Source: Sphingobacterium sp. (lineage in GTDB: Bacteria; Bacteroidota; Bacteroidia; Sphingobacteriales; Sphingobacteriaceae). From it: a DNA stretch of 64,000 nucleotides. The translations under genes and the position numbers were made by a program. The notes beneath the pieces were generated by a model. The model searched no databases and was not told where the DNA came from. It saw nothing but the letters and a program-made list of their open reading frames with translations. Positions 34,353 through 43,302 of the stretch are shown piece after piece. Each line of letters opens with the position of its first letter. The stretch's first letter is position 1. The stretch spans positions 113,575-177,574 of the forward strand of contig JAQZAZ010000002.1 of NCBI GenBank assembly GCA_029239355.1, given 5' to 3'.

Positions 34353-36614
34353 ATGAGACTTGGAAAATACACGATAAAAACCATCGCCCTTTGGGCAATC
34401 GCTATGCTGTCGACAGGAGCAGGATTAAGTTCCTGCAAGGACTTTCTCAAAGAAGAAATGGTCTCTACGATCACCCAAGACTATTTTGAATCTGAAAAAG
34501 GACTCGATGAGCTTGTCGTCGCAAATTACAACATCTTACGATGGAAATATGGGTTTATGGAAGGCCCCTTTCTTTTTGAAACAGGCAACGATATTACTGA
34601 ACCGCTCGATAACGCCTGGGCGACCTTCAGTCCCGCAGTATGGTCGCCATCAGGCGCTGCCGGTGAATATGCCAACAACCTGATCGGTTATTATCAAACC
34701 CAGTTATTGGGGGCCTATCCGATTATCAATGACTGTAACAAAGCCATCGAAATCATTACCGAAAGAGCTCCGGGAAGATATGCAAGTGATGCAGCCTATG
34801 CCAATCAAAAGCTTTCCGAACTCTATTTTCTACGGGCCTATGCCTACTACCTACTGGTCACCCAATTGGGGGATGTCCCTTTTCCACTGAAAAGCAACAA
34901 CAGCCTGCCGGCTAATTTTTATCTGCCCAAAACAAATTCGGCGACCATCTATGCCAAATTAATTTCAGACCTACGTTTTGCCGAACAATATTTGCCTGCT
35001 GCCGGACAGACACAGCGCGGCCGGATTACCCGCAACGCAGCCCTGCATTTCCTGGCCAAGCTTTATTTGCAGCGCCATCAGGCTGCAGCCTTTAAATCCT
35101 ACCGGAATGCAGAAGGAAATATAGATCCCACAAGCCCCAATGCGTACCAGGGACTATTATATAAAGGTGAAGGCGTAGCAGATTTGGATTCCGCCATTTA
35201 TTATTCCTCTCAGGTCATAAATTCTGGAATCAGTCTTGCCTCAGATTATTGGGACCTCTTTGCCATCGGGAAAGGCAATTGGAGCAACGAAACGAATTCC
35301 GAAATTATTCTGCAGGCCTCCTATGGCAATAATTTAGAGAATGGACGCTATGGTATGCGTACCAATGCCGCCTTTACCGCCGATTACCGCAACTCAGCCT
35401 GGAATATCCCCAGCTGGACCTGGTCCTACGGCTTGCTAAAAGGTCAGGGATTCCTACCTTCAGACTGGGGCTATGATGTATTTACCGATAAGATCAACGA
35501 TTCCCGTTTTGAAAAATCCTTCCAGCTCGAATACCAAAGTGCCTCCTTTGACAATGCTTCCCAATCAGACGGTCCCGGCCTAGATTATACGGATGCCAAG
35601 AATGCTTCCCTGACCTGGCAAGCAAATGAAGCCGATTTCTTTAATGTCAATATCAAGCCCAGTTATAAACGTCCCTCCTGGAATGGCCGTAATGCCCTGG
35701 CCGGACAGCGAAAAATTGGAACGGCCGATCTGGGGCTTGTGTTCCTGGAGAACAGCAAAGAAACGGCCATTGATATCAGTGAGGCACTCGCACAGCCCTA
35801 TGTACTCTATCCGCGGTGGATCAAGGACAATGGAAAATACTATTATAGGAAGACCGGAGCGGACCGCTACAGTGGGAATGCTGGACTCCTGTTGAACCGG
35901 AAAGTCCGTCCTTCTTCACGTAAATTTATCGATCCGAACCGCAGTACGGTAGACAACCATTTCGGCACCCGTGACGTGGCAATCTTCCGGCTTGCCGAAA
36001 CCTACTTGATCCGGGCAGAAGCCTATGGCCGCAAAGGAGACTATGCCAATGCTACCGCCGATATCAATAAACTACGCAGCCGGGCCGCCTATAAAGCTGG
36101 AGAAAACCGCGCCGAGGTATTGGCACGCTTATATCCTGGCGCCGAATCATTGGGCGTGGAAGAACGCTCCTACCCTTACAGCACCGCGTCGGCCACCTTT
36201 GATAAAATTAGGGTCGATGCTTCCTATTGGGATGGAAACTCTACGAAATCCAAGGCTGAACAATATCCGCCCGAGGCGAATACCGAACTGAAACGTTTTG
36301 TGCATTTTATCTACAATGAGTACTCACGCGAATTCAATACAGAGCAGGTTTTATACGAAGGGATACACCATGCAGGTATACAGCTGGAGCGCATGTTGCA
36401 TCACGCGCAACTGGCCTCTAGCCGTACGGGTCTCTGGTCCAGATCGGATAATCCATCCGGAGTGAATGGGCAGGATGGAAATGGAAAGGGAACCTTTTCA
36501 GCTACGCATACGTTCAAACCCTTTCCGCAATCTTTTATCAGTATGCTAACGGACAAGGATGGTGTACTGCTTGATGAAACAGCCCGCCGATCCTATCAAA
36601 ACCCCGGATATTAA
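34353..36614 (+). CDS. SusD/RagB-family surface lipoprotein
   Basis: A 753-residue SusD-like substrate-binding lipoprotein (lipobox LSSCKDF, Cys near 28). It has the helical tetratricopeptide-type SusD fold: NQKLSELYFLRAYAYYLLVTQLGDVPF near 150-176, and the C-terminal IFRLAETYLIRAEAYGRKGDYANATADINKLR motif near 545-575. At 753 residues it is longer than typical SusD proteins (about 500-650), with extra sequence in the middle and C-terminal third. It forms the surface lid of the SusC channel. Confidence 0.93.
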   Translation: MRLGKYTIKTIALWAIAMLSTGAGLSSCKDFLKEEMVSTITQDYFESEKGLDELVVANYNILRWKYGFMEGPFLFETGNDITEPLDNAWATFSPAVWSPSGAAGEYANNLIGYYQTQLLGAYPIINDCNKAIEIITERAPGRYASDAAYANQKLSELYFLRAYAYYLLVTQLGDVPFPLKSNNSLPANFYLPKTNSATIYAKLISDLRFAEQYLPAAGQTQRGRITRNAALHFLAKLYLQRHQAAAFKSYRNAEGNIDPTSPNAYQGLLYKGEGVADLDSAIYYSSQVINSGISLASDYWDLFAIGKGNWSNETNSEIILQASYGNNLENGRYGMRTNAAFTADYRNSAWNIPSWTWSYGLLKGQGFLPSDWGYDVFTDKINDSRFEKSFQLEYQSASFDNASQSDGPGLDYTDAKNASLTWQANEADFFNVNIKPSYKRPSWNGRNALAGQRKIGTADLGLVFLENSKETAIDISEALAQPYVLYPRWIKDNGKYYYRKTGADRYSGNAGLLLNRKVRPSSRKFIDPNRSTVDNHFGTRDVAIFRLAETYLIRAEAYGRKGDYANATADINKLRSRAAYKAGENRAEVLARLYPGAESLGVEERSYPYSTASATFDKIRVDASYWDGNSTKSKAEQYPPEANTELKRFVHFIYNEYSREFNTEQVLYEGIHHAGIQLERMLHHAQLASSRTGLWSRSDNPSGVNGQDGNGKGTFSATHTFKPFPQSFISMLTDKDGVLLDETARRSYQNPGY

Positions 36615-36638
36615 CCTTTAAAAAATGAAATTAAATAG

Positions 36639-38039
36639 ATGAATAACACCAGCATCATACCAAAATTAGTAAACGGTTTTCTCCTATTTCTAGCTATTCC
36701 TGTTCTGCATGTTCAGGCACAGAAAATCGCCAAACCCAATATCGTACTGATCGTTGCCGACGATCTGGGGTATGGCGACCTGGGAAGCTATGGCAGTCAA
36801 ATAATCAAAACACCCCATTTGGACCAGCTGGCGGCCCAAGGTATCCGGTTTACGGATGCCTATGCAGGTGCGAGTGTCTGCTCGCCCTCCAGAGGCACTC
36901 TTTTGACCGGTAAGCATACAGGACATGCGCGCATAAGGGGTAACATGACGCGCCAAGGCGGTGTTGAGGGCTTTAAAGACGGCGTCGCTATACGTCGGCC
37001 AAGTTTATTGGCCACAGACAGTACATTTGCGAGTAGGCTACAAAAGAACGGCTATCGGACCTATCTGGTCAATAAATGGCATGTCGAAGGGTTTGACGAA
37101 TCGGCACATCCGCAAAAAAGAGGCTTTGACGAGTTTGTCGGCTGGCTGGTCAAAGAACCGAAAAGCCATAACCATTATCCCGAAATTCGCTTTAAAGGCT
37201 ACGAACCCTATGCCGTGGCAGAAAACAAAGGCGGCAAGCACGGTAAGCATGCGACCGATATGACAACAGAAGAAGCGCTTGCGATCCTGCAGCGCAAGCA
37301 CGATCAGCCGTTTTTATTGATGGTCACCTACAATGCCCCGCATGTGCCGCTTGATGCGAAAAGCACCGCCCTATATGATTCGCTGGACCTGTCCCCACAG
37401 GATAAATCCTATGCGACATTGGTATCCCACCTGGATGAAGGCGTAGGATCTATTCTGCAGACGATCGAAACCACAGGTATCGCAGATAAAACGGTCGTTA
37501 TCTTCATTTCTGACAACGGTGGCTCCAGGGAAGCACAATTGGTGCAAATTAAGCAAAACGCCCCTTTGAGAGGGATGAAAACAGATCTATACGAAGGTGG
37601 AATACGCGTTCCCCTCCTGGTGCGGTATGGTCCCGGAGCTGCAGCCGCGACCTCTTCTTTCCCCACCTATTTCCCTGACTTATACGCAACGATATTGGGT
37701 ATGGGCGGTGTAGCGCATGCCGCAGAAACAGACGGTATCAGTTTGCTTCCCGAGATTTTAACGCCCAACAGCCAAAATCGGGAAAGTCGCTATCTCTATT
37801 GGGAACAATACCCCAAAAAAGGAATTCAGCAAGCAGTACGATGGGGCGACTGGAAACTTATCAGTCCGGGAAATGACGCAGCTGTTGAACTTTATAATCT
37901 ACGGAACGATATCAGCGAAACAACAAATTTAGCCGAACAACATCCCGACATCACAAAAAAGCTACAATCTTTCCTTCAGCAAGCACACGTACCGTCCGAT
38001 TGGTGGCCGGTTGACAATAACAACAATAAATCAAAATGA
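36639..38039 (+). CDS. Sulfatase (arylsulfatase type, formylglycine dependent)
   Basis: A 466-residue exported sulfatase. After a signal peptide (about 1-28) comes PNIVLIVADDLGYGDLG (33-49), whose acidic pair binds calcium. The formylglycine motif CSPSRGTLLTG starts at Cys 81, and TVVIFISDNGG (near 285-295) is the second metal site. It belongs to the alkaline-phosphatase superfamily and hydrolyses sulfate esters after Cys 81 is matured by a formylglycine-generating enzyme not in this window. Its stop overlaps the next start (ATGA). Confidence 0.93.
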   Translation: MNNTSIIPKLVNGFLLFLAIPVLHVQAQKIAKPNIVLIVADDLGYGDLGSYGSQIIKTPHLDQLAAQGIRFTDAYAGASVCSPSRGTLLTGKHTGHARIRGNMTRQGGVEGFKDGVAIRRPSLLATDSTFASRLQKNGYRTYLVNKWHVEGFDESAHPQKRGFDEFVGWLVKEPKSHNHYPEIRFKGYEPYAVAENKGGKHGKHATDMTTEEALAILQRKHDQPFLLMVTYNAPHVPLDAKSTALYDSLDLSPQDKSYATLVSHLDEGVGSILQTIETTGIADKTVVIFISDNGGSREAQLVQIKQNAPLRGMKTDLYEGGIRVPLLVRYGPGAAAATSSFPTYFPDLYATILGMGGVAHAAETDGISLLPEILTPNSQNRESRYLYWEQYPKKGIQQAVRWGDWKLISPGNDAAVELYNLRNDISETTNLAEQHPDITKKLQSFLQQAHVPSDWWPVDNNNNKSK

Positions 38040-39535
38040 AAAAATATTTTTTCCTTTGCTTCCTGAATCTTGTTCTATGCTTACGAGGACAATCTCAACA
38101 CAGAACACCCGTAGATTCAGCCCCAAAAAAATACAATGTATTGTTTCTGATTGCAGATGACCTGCGGACAGATATGGGCATATATGGACATCCTTTGGCA
38201 CAGACCCCCAATTTAGATCGCCTGGCGGCGAAGGGCATATGGTTCGAACATGCGTATTGTCAATACCCATTGTGCAATCCCTCCAGGTCATCCTTGTTAA
38301 CCGGAAAACGCCCGACAACAAGTGGCCTTTACGGAAATAGAGAATGGTTTAACGCATCTTTTCCGGATTGGGTCAGCCTCCCTAAATATTTTAAGCAAAA
38401 CGGATACACCACCATCCGAAGTGGTAAGGTCTTCCATGGCGGTATAGATGATACAGAGGCCTGGGATATTGGCGGAGAAAAGCGTCAATACGGCACCGTG
38501 GTTAATGGCGCTCCCCCAGCAGCAGTGGATTCACAATCCTATTGGCAAGAATATACCAATTCACCGCCCCGTATCGAACCCTATGCCGCATCGACACCAT
38601 CAGACAAATGGGCAGCCTTAACGGGGGAAGAGGCAAAGCGCATTGGTGATACAAAAGTGGCGGACAGAGCCATTCAATATTTAGAAAACCTAAAGCAAAC
38701 CGAGCAACCCTTCTTTTTGGCCTGCGGTTTTTCAAAACCGCATACCCCGTTTGTAGCGCCAAAGGAATTCTTTGATCTATATAATCTGGACAGTATTGCG
38801 CTGCCGCCGGATTTTTCATCGATGCCCGGCATACCCGTGGGATTTCCGGCCGGGTCCATCCGTCGGAGGAATGCTGATTTCTTTGTCAACCGGACAGCAT
38901 CGCCGCAGGAAGCCAAGGAATATATTAGGGCCTATCTTGCCTGCATCAGTTATATGGACTGGAATGTCGGCCGGGTGTTAAAGAAGCTGGAAGAATCCGG
39001 ATTAAAGGAAAATACCATCGTGGTCTTTTGGAGTGACCATGGCTATCAACTGGGTGAAAAAGGAAAGTGGTCCAAAGCCGGCTCATTGTGGGAACAGGGT
39101 ACCCGTGTACCCTTTATTATCTACGACCCACGTGCTGTAGGCAATGGGCAGCCTTCGCCACGTGTGGTGGAACTGCTGGATATTTACCCCACTTTAGTCG
39201 ACCTCTGTGGACTACCCGGCTACGAGGGCCTAGAAGGAAAAAGCTTAAAACCCTTACTAAACAAACCTGATCAAACTTGGGAACGGCCAGCATATACCGT
39301 TTGGAGCGAAAATGGAAAAGGTGTGACCGGGATTACCGTTCGTACGGAAAAATGGCGGTATGCAGAATTTTTCGGCCATGGTGCCGGAAAATCGCTGACA
39401 GATGTGGTTAGCGATCCGCACCAGATGATTAACCTCGCGAACGATCAAAACTATGCAGACATTGTGGAGCATTTCCACCGCTTGGTTATCCAACAGGTAA
39501 AGGGAAAGGTAGAGCTCCCGCCCACGACTAAATAA
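38036..39535 (+). CDS. Sulfatase (iduronate-2-sulfatase-like)
   Basis: A 499-residue exported sulfatase with a signal peptide (1-20), YNVLFLIADDLRTDMGIYG (33-51) and the formylglycine motif CNPSRSSLLTGKRP at Cys 80. VVFWSDHGYQLGEKGKWSK (near 323-341) is characteristic of iduronate-2-sulfatase and related enzymes rather than arylsulfatases. Translation is coupled to the preceding sulfatase through ATGA at 38036-38039. The two enzymes probably remove different sulfate groups from the ligand imported by the SusC/SusD pair. Confidence 0.92.
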   Translation: MKKYFFLCFLNLVLCLRGQSQHRTPVDSAPKKYNVLFLIADDLRTDMGIYGHPLAQTPNLDRLAAKGIWFEHAYCQYPLCNPSRSSLLTGKRPTTSGLYGNREWFNASFPDWVSLPKYFKQNGYTTIRSGKVFHGGIDDTEAWDIGGEKRQYGTVVNGAPPAAVDSQSYWQEYTNSPPRIEPYAASTPSDKWAALTGEEAKRIGDTKVADRAIQYLENLKQTEQPFFLACGFSKPHTPFVAPKEFFDLYNLDSIALPPDFSSMPGIPVGFPAGSIRRRNADFFVNRTASPQEAKEYIRAYLACISYMDWNVGRVLKKLEESGLKENTIVVFWSDHGYQLGEKGKWSKAGSLWEQGTRVPFIIYDPRAVGNGQPSPRVVELLDIYPTLVDLCGLPGYEGLEGKSLKPLLNKPDQTWERPAYTVWSENGKGVTGITVRTEKWRYAEFFGHGAGKSLTDVVSDPHQMINLANDQNYADIVEHFHRLVIQQVKGKVELPPTTK

Positions 39536-39554
39536 CATCACTTTTTATCCAATA

Positions 39555-39588
39555 CCAAAGGGTCCTCATCCCTATGAAGACCCTTTGG
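39555..39588 (+). terminator. Probable terminator of the sulfatase operon
   Basis: CCAAAGGGTC (39555-39564) pairs with GACCCTTTGG (39579-39588), and the loop CTCATCCCTATGAA pairs further. No long T tract follows. Confidence 0.6.
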
Positions 39589-39659
39589 TAATGAACTTAT
39601 TTTGCTACTTCTTTTGGCTTTTCTTCCCGTGATTAGTTTTAAACGCAAGCAAGGTTTGT

Positions 39660-40814
39660 TTACAATTTGACCGCCCATTTATCGATCGGGCCATTTACCA
39701 CACAACATAATAGCAAGATTCCGGTCCAGACGAGGTATACCACCCCAATGGAATAACCATATTGCGTCAAAGGGCCTGCCGACGTATAAGACCTTGAAGT
39801 AATCAGCATTGCTGCTGGATCTTTTCCTGTTAGCCAAAGTAAGGCCATTGCCATAAAATGAATTAAAAATGTGCTGAACAGATAGATAAACAAGGGTCTT
39901 CTGCTCAACGCATAAAACAGGAAAGCTTTGTCCCCGCGGCAGTTTGCCGTGTAACCCAAGAAAAGAAATACAGCACCCAAAGTGAGCGAAAGGTAGGCCA
40001 ACGATGCCGGATACTTAGTCAGATTCAGAAAAGACATGAATGTTTTCGCTGGATCAGTATAAGCATTCCACCCGAAAGGATCACCATAGACATTCACAAA
40101 ACGTAACATAAAAAACAATGCGAGGCTAGCATAGCCCATAATGAGCAAGATACGCTTTCGCTTTACTGGATCCGCATGGGGCTGAAATAACTTTCCAATG
40201 GCGTAGCCCAGCATCAGCACCCCTAGCCAGGGGATGAGTGTATAATTCACGATAAACAAGCGATTCGGTCCGGAAATAAATTTCTGCTGATGCAGCAGGT
40301 ACCAGCAGATCGATCCGAAGGAATTACCCTCCAGCTGGATTCCATCCAGCAAATGATGCCCCGACAACAGCAGCAGACTGATGACGCATAGAGACTTACG
40401 CCCCAGATACTGCAATCCGGCCATACAAAAAAAACAGAGTCCAAGCACACCGAGAATAAACAGACCGATGGTCCGATAATACGGATCAAAGGTGTACAAA
40501 AAATTATTGACCACAAGTTCCAAAGCCAACAGCATAACAGCCGTATAACACAAAGCTTTTGTCAATCTTTTCGATCCATAACGCTGACCATACTGGTAAA
40601 TTTCTATTCCCAACAGTAAAAAAATCGTCGGAGCAAAGAAATGAGAAAGGAACCGTGTTAAAAACACGATTATTGAGGTATCCCCGATCGCTGTCGGATT
40701 CACGTTCCAGTAATAAAAAAACATACGCGTATGATCCAGCATCGCCAAGGCGAGCACAATCCCCAATAAAAGATTGCGCGGATCCCGTTTAGGATAGGAA
40801 AGTCTAATCCACAT
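39660..40814 (-). CDS. DUF1624-type membrane acyltransferase (HGSNAT/YeiB-like)
   Basis: A 384-residue protein with about ten membrane helices. The N-terminus matches the heparan-alpha-glucosaminide N-acetyltransferase catalytic family: RNLLLGIVLALAMLDHTRMFFYYW (with the DH pair), then FLSHFFAPTIFLLLGIEIY. These proteins transfer acetyl groups across the membrane to sugars or other acceptors. It lies between the sulfatase operon and the siderophore receptor. A hairpin at 40870-40906 separates it from the latter, so its role could be glycan or cell-wall modification rather than siderophore production. Confidence 0.75.
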   Translation of the reverse strand: MWIRLSYPKRDPRNLLLGIVLALAMLDHTRMFFYYWNVNPTAIGDTSIIVFLTRFLSHFFAPTIFLLLGIEIYQYGQRYGSKRLTKALCYTAVMLLALELVVNNFLYTFDPYYRTIGLFILGVLGLCFFCMAGLQYLGRKSLCVISLLLLSGHHLLDGIQLEGNSFGSICWYLLHQQKFISGPNRLFIVNYTLIPWLGVLMLGYAIGKLFQPHADPVKRKRILLIMGYASLALFFMLRFVNVYGDPFGWNAYTDPAKTFMSFLNLTKYPASLAYLSLTLGAVFLFLGYTANCRGDKAFLFYALSRRPLFIYLFSTFLIHFMAMALLWLTGKDPAAMLITSRSYTSAGPLTQYGYSIGVVYLVWTGILLLCCVVNGPIDKWAVKL

Positions 40815-40869
40815 AAGCGGCCGTTATTAAAGTATAGCGATCCATGAATCCCCTGTCTGAAGCTTATCA

Positions 40870-40906
40870 TTTGGCTTCCGGAAACAGGCTGTTCCCAGAA
40901 GCCAAA
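40870..40906 (-). terminator. Probable terminator of the siderophore receptor operon
   Basis: TTTGGCTTC (40870-40878) and GAAGCCAAA (40898-40906) pair perfectly, with further pairing in the loop. It lies just after the receptor stop; the T tract on the minus strand is poor. Confidence 0.5.
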
Positions 40907-40911
40907 GAAAT

Positions 40912-43287
40912 CTAAAACTTATAAGCTACGCTGGCCATAAAATTGAATGGCTTTTGCGGACGGGCATAGTAGCCGTCGCTGACCCAGTATTTTTTATCCA
41001 GGATATTATTCGCCTTTACGCGGACACTATATTTTGGCCGGTTATAGAATACTGTTGCATCCAATAGATTATAAGCTCCTAAGGTGAAGGTGTTGGCTGC
41101 ATCCAGGTAAGCTTTGGAAATGTAGGAATTACCGACACCAAGACCAAGGCCTTTGGCCCTACCATCGGTCAGCGCATAACTTGCCCATATATTAAATACA
41201 TGCTCCGGAGTACCCAATGCCCTTTTACCTGCTGCTGCACCATTGACAAATTCATTGTCGTTGTACCCATAGCTGGCCACATAATTAAAGCCTGTGAATG
41301 GCTTACCGATCAGCTCGACCTCAAATCCTTTGCTTTTTTGTTTTCCATCTTGTATTCTACTTGTTCCATCAACACGGATGCTATTGGTGACATCAATATT
41401 GTAGTAACTGGCCGTTGCATTGAATACATCAGACAATTCGACTTTGACACCGCCCTCCAGCTGATTGGCCCGCTGAGGTTTAAACACCTGATAAACACTG
41501 GTAGCTGGATCCAAGTAGCCAGGCACATTCTTAAAACCATTCATATAGTTAGCAAACAAGGAAACTTTATCTTTCAATACTTCATACACCAACCCAAATT
41601 TAGGCGATAGCGCCGTTTGGTTATAATTACCCGTCTGTTTCCGGCTCAGCGTATTCGTCGTCCCTTCGCTGATAAAGCGGTCTATCCTTAGGCTAGCCAT
41701 GGCCGATAAACGGTCGGTCACATTAAAGACATCGGATACATAAGCACTATAACTGGCTTCTTTGGTGACATTCTGGCCTGTATTACGTTTGGCCAGCACC
41801 GCATTGACCTCCTCGATCCGGATCACCGGTGTACCCGGGAGGTTATAGAGCTGCGCCGGCGCAAACACCTCGCCGCCATAGCCCAGTCCGTCGTAACGTG
41901 TCTTCCGGTAATTAGACATATAATCCAGTCCGATGACCATCCTATTTCTAAATTGGCCGATTTTAAAATCGCCAATAAAATTTTGCTGGAAATTTTTACG
42001 CGCCGATTCTTCATCCGTAAATGCCCTTAAAATCCTATTCACCAAACTATCTGTTTTCCAGATCATATCAAAGATATAAAGGTCATCGTAGCTTCCCCCG
42101 CCCCAGGCATATTTGGTCTGCGACTGCCATTGATCGGACAGCTTGTAGTCGGCCTGAAACAAGATATTGCTGGATGACTGCCGGCTCACCAGCGAATTGT
42201 CGTTCAGCGACTGTCTATAATCCAGGTGCAGCTGGTCAAAGCTTGTCTTCCCAAGCTTCGGATCAATCATCCAACCGGCAGGAGTAATACCTTTTACCGC
42301 ATAGAAATCAGCATCCAGGGAAAGTTTGAGCCGATCGTTGACCTGATAAGAGAGGCTTGGCGCAATCAGCACAGTCGCATTATTGCCCTGGTCCTGAAAC
42401 GTATTTTCTTTCTGCCGTGCGAGGTTCACGCGAAAGAGCAAGCCCTCTTCGGCCACAATCGGCGCGTTGATATCCGCCGTCAGCCTATTCATGTCCCAGC
42501 TTCCCATACTGTAGCCCACCTCGCCGCCGAAGGTTTCATAAGGTTTTTTTGTAATATAATTCACTATCCCACCGAAGGAAGTCATTTGTGCACCAAATAG
42601 TGTCGAAGTCGGACCTTTAATGGTTTCCACACGTTCTACCTGCGCCAGGTCAATCCCTGTACGCAAGTAAGTCGCCATACCGTTCCTAAAATTTTCGCTG
42701 GTCTGAAAACCGCGCGAAAAGAAAGAAGGCATCCCGGCTCCGGTCTTGGATGGCGCCGCTCCCGGCACATTCCGAAAGGACTCCTCCAAAGTGAGCGCCA
42801 TCTGCTCCTTGATCAGTTCCTTGTCCACCACACTATATACCTGTGGGTTTTCAAGGTTTTTGAGCGGCAGTCGCGCCACATAATCACTTTCCTTTTTGGA
42901 GGTAATGGCATATTTCTGGCCAATGATCAGGATCTCATCCAGTGTCTTTCCATCTGCGGATAAAACAAAATCCGCCACGGCACTTTCACCGGCCTGAACC
43001 GATAGCGTCTGCGACTGCTCCGGTAAACCCACAAAGCTCACCGTCACCACATAAGTTCCGGGGTTGAGATCGCGAAAGGTATACCGCCCCTCCTTGTCGA
43101 CCCGCGCACTCCTTCCATTCGAAAGTTTAATGGTGCTGTAGGCCGCAGGACTCCCATCACGGGTAGTCACCTGTCCCTGGATAAGATTATTATTGTTCTT
43201 TTGTGCCCGCACATTTCCAGCAAATAGGAAAGCAAGCAAACACAAAAAAAAGAAAATTGATTTACTGTTTTTCAAAGATAGATACAT
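40912..43287 (-). CDS. TonB-dependent siderophore receptor
   Basis: A 791-residue outer-membrane receptor. It has a signal peptide (about 1-28), a carboxypeptidase-like domain (about 36-112, IQGQVTTRDGSPAAYSTIKL), and a plug of the ferrichrome/FhuE type (YSVVDKELIKEQMALTLEES, SFFSRGFQ, VERVETIKGPTSTLFGAQ). The barrel ends in ASVAYKF. It is encoded 15 bases after the second IucA/IucC gene in the same direction, so it is very likely the uptake receptor for the siderophore made by this locus. Confidence 0.92.
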   Translation of the reverse strand: MYLSLKNSKSIFFFLCLLAFLFAGNVRAQKNNNNLIQGQVTTRDGSPAAYSTIKLSNGRSARVDKEGRYTFRDLNPGTYVVTVSFVGLPEQSQTLSVQAGESAVADFVLSADGKTLDEILIIGQKYAITSKKESDYVARLPLKNLENPQVYSVVDKELIKEQMALTLEESFRNVPGAAPSKTGAGMPSFFSRGFQTSENFRNGMATYLRTGIDLAQVERVETIKGPTSTLFGAQMTSFGGIVNYITKKPYETFGGEVGYSMGSWDMNRLTADINAPIVAEEGLLFRVNLARQKENTFQDQGNNATVLIAPSLSYQVNDRLKLSLDADFYAVKGITPAGWMIDPKLGKTSFDQLHLDYRQSLNDNSLVSRQSSSNILFQADYKLSDQWQSQTKYAWGGGSYDDLYIFDMIWKTDSLVNRILRAFTDEESARKNFQQNFIGDFKIGQFRNRMVIGLDYMSNYRKTRYDGLGYGGEVFAPAQLYNLPGTPVIRIEEVNAVLAKRNTGQNVTKEASYSAYVSDVFNVTDRLSAMASLRIDRFISEGTTNTLSRKQTGNYNQTALSPKFGLVYEVLKDKVSLFANYMNGFKNVPGYLDPATSVYQVFKPQRANQLEGGVKVELSDVFNATASYYNIDVTNSIRVDGTSRIQDGKQKSKGFEVELIGKPFTGFNYVASYGYNDNEFVNGAAAGKRALGTPEHVFNIWASYALTDGRAKGLGLGVGNSYISKAYLDAANTFTLGAYNLLDATVFYNRPKYSVRVKANNILDKKYWVSDGYYARPQKPFNFMASVAYKF

Positions 43288-43302
43288 GGTTTTTTGTTGT
43301 AA

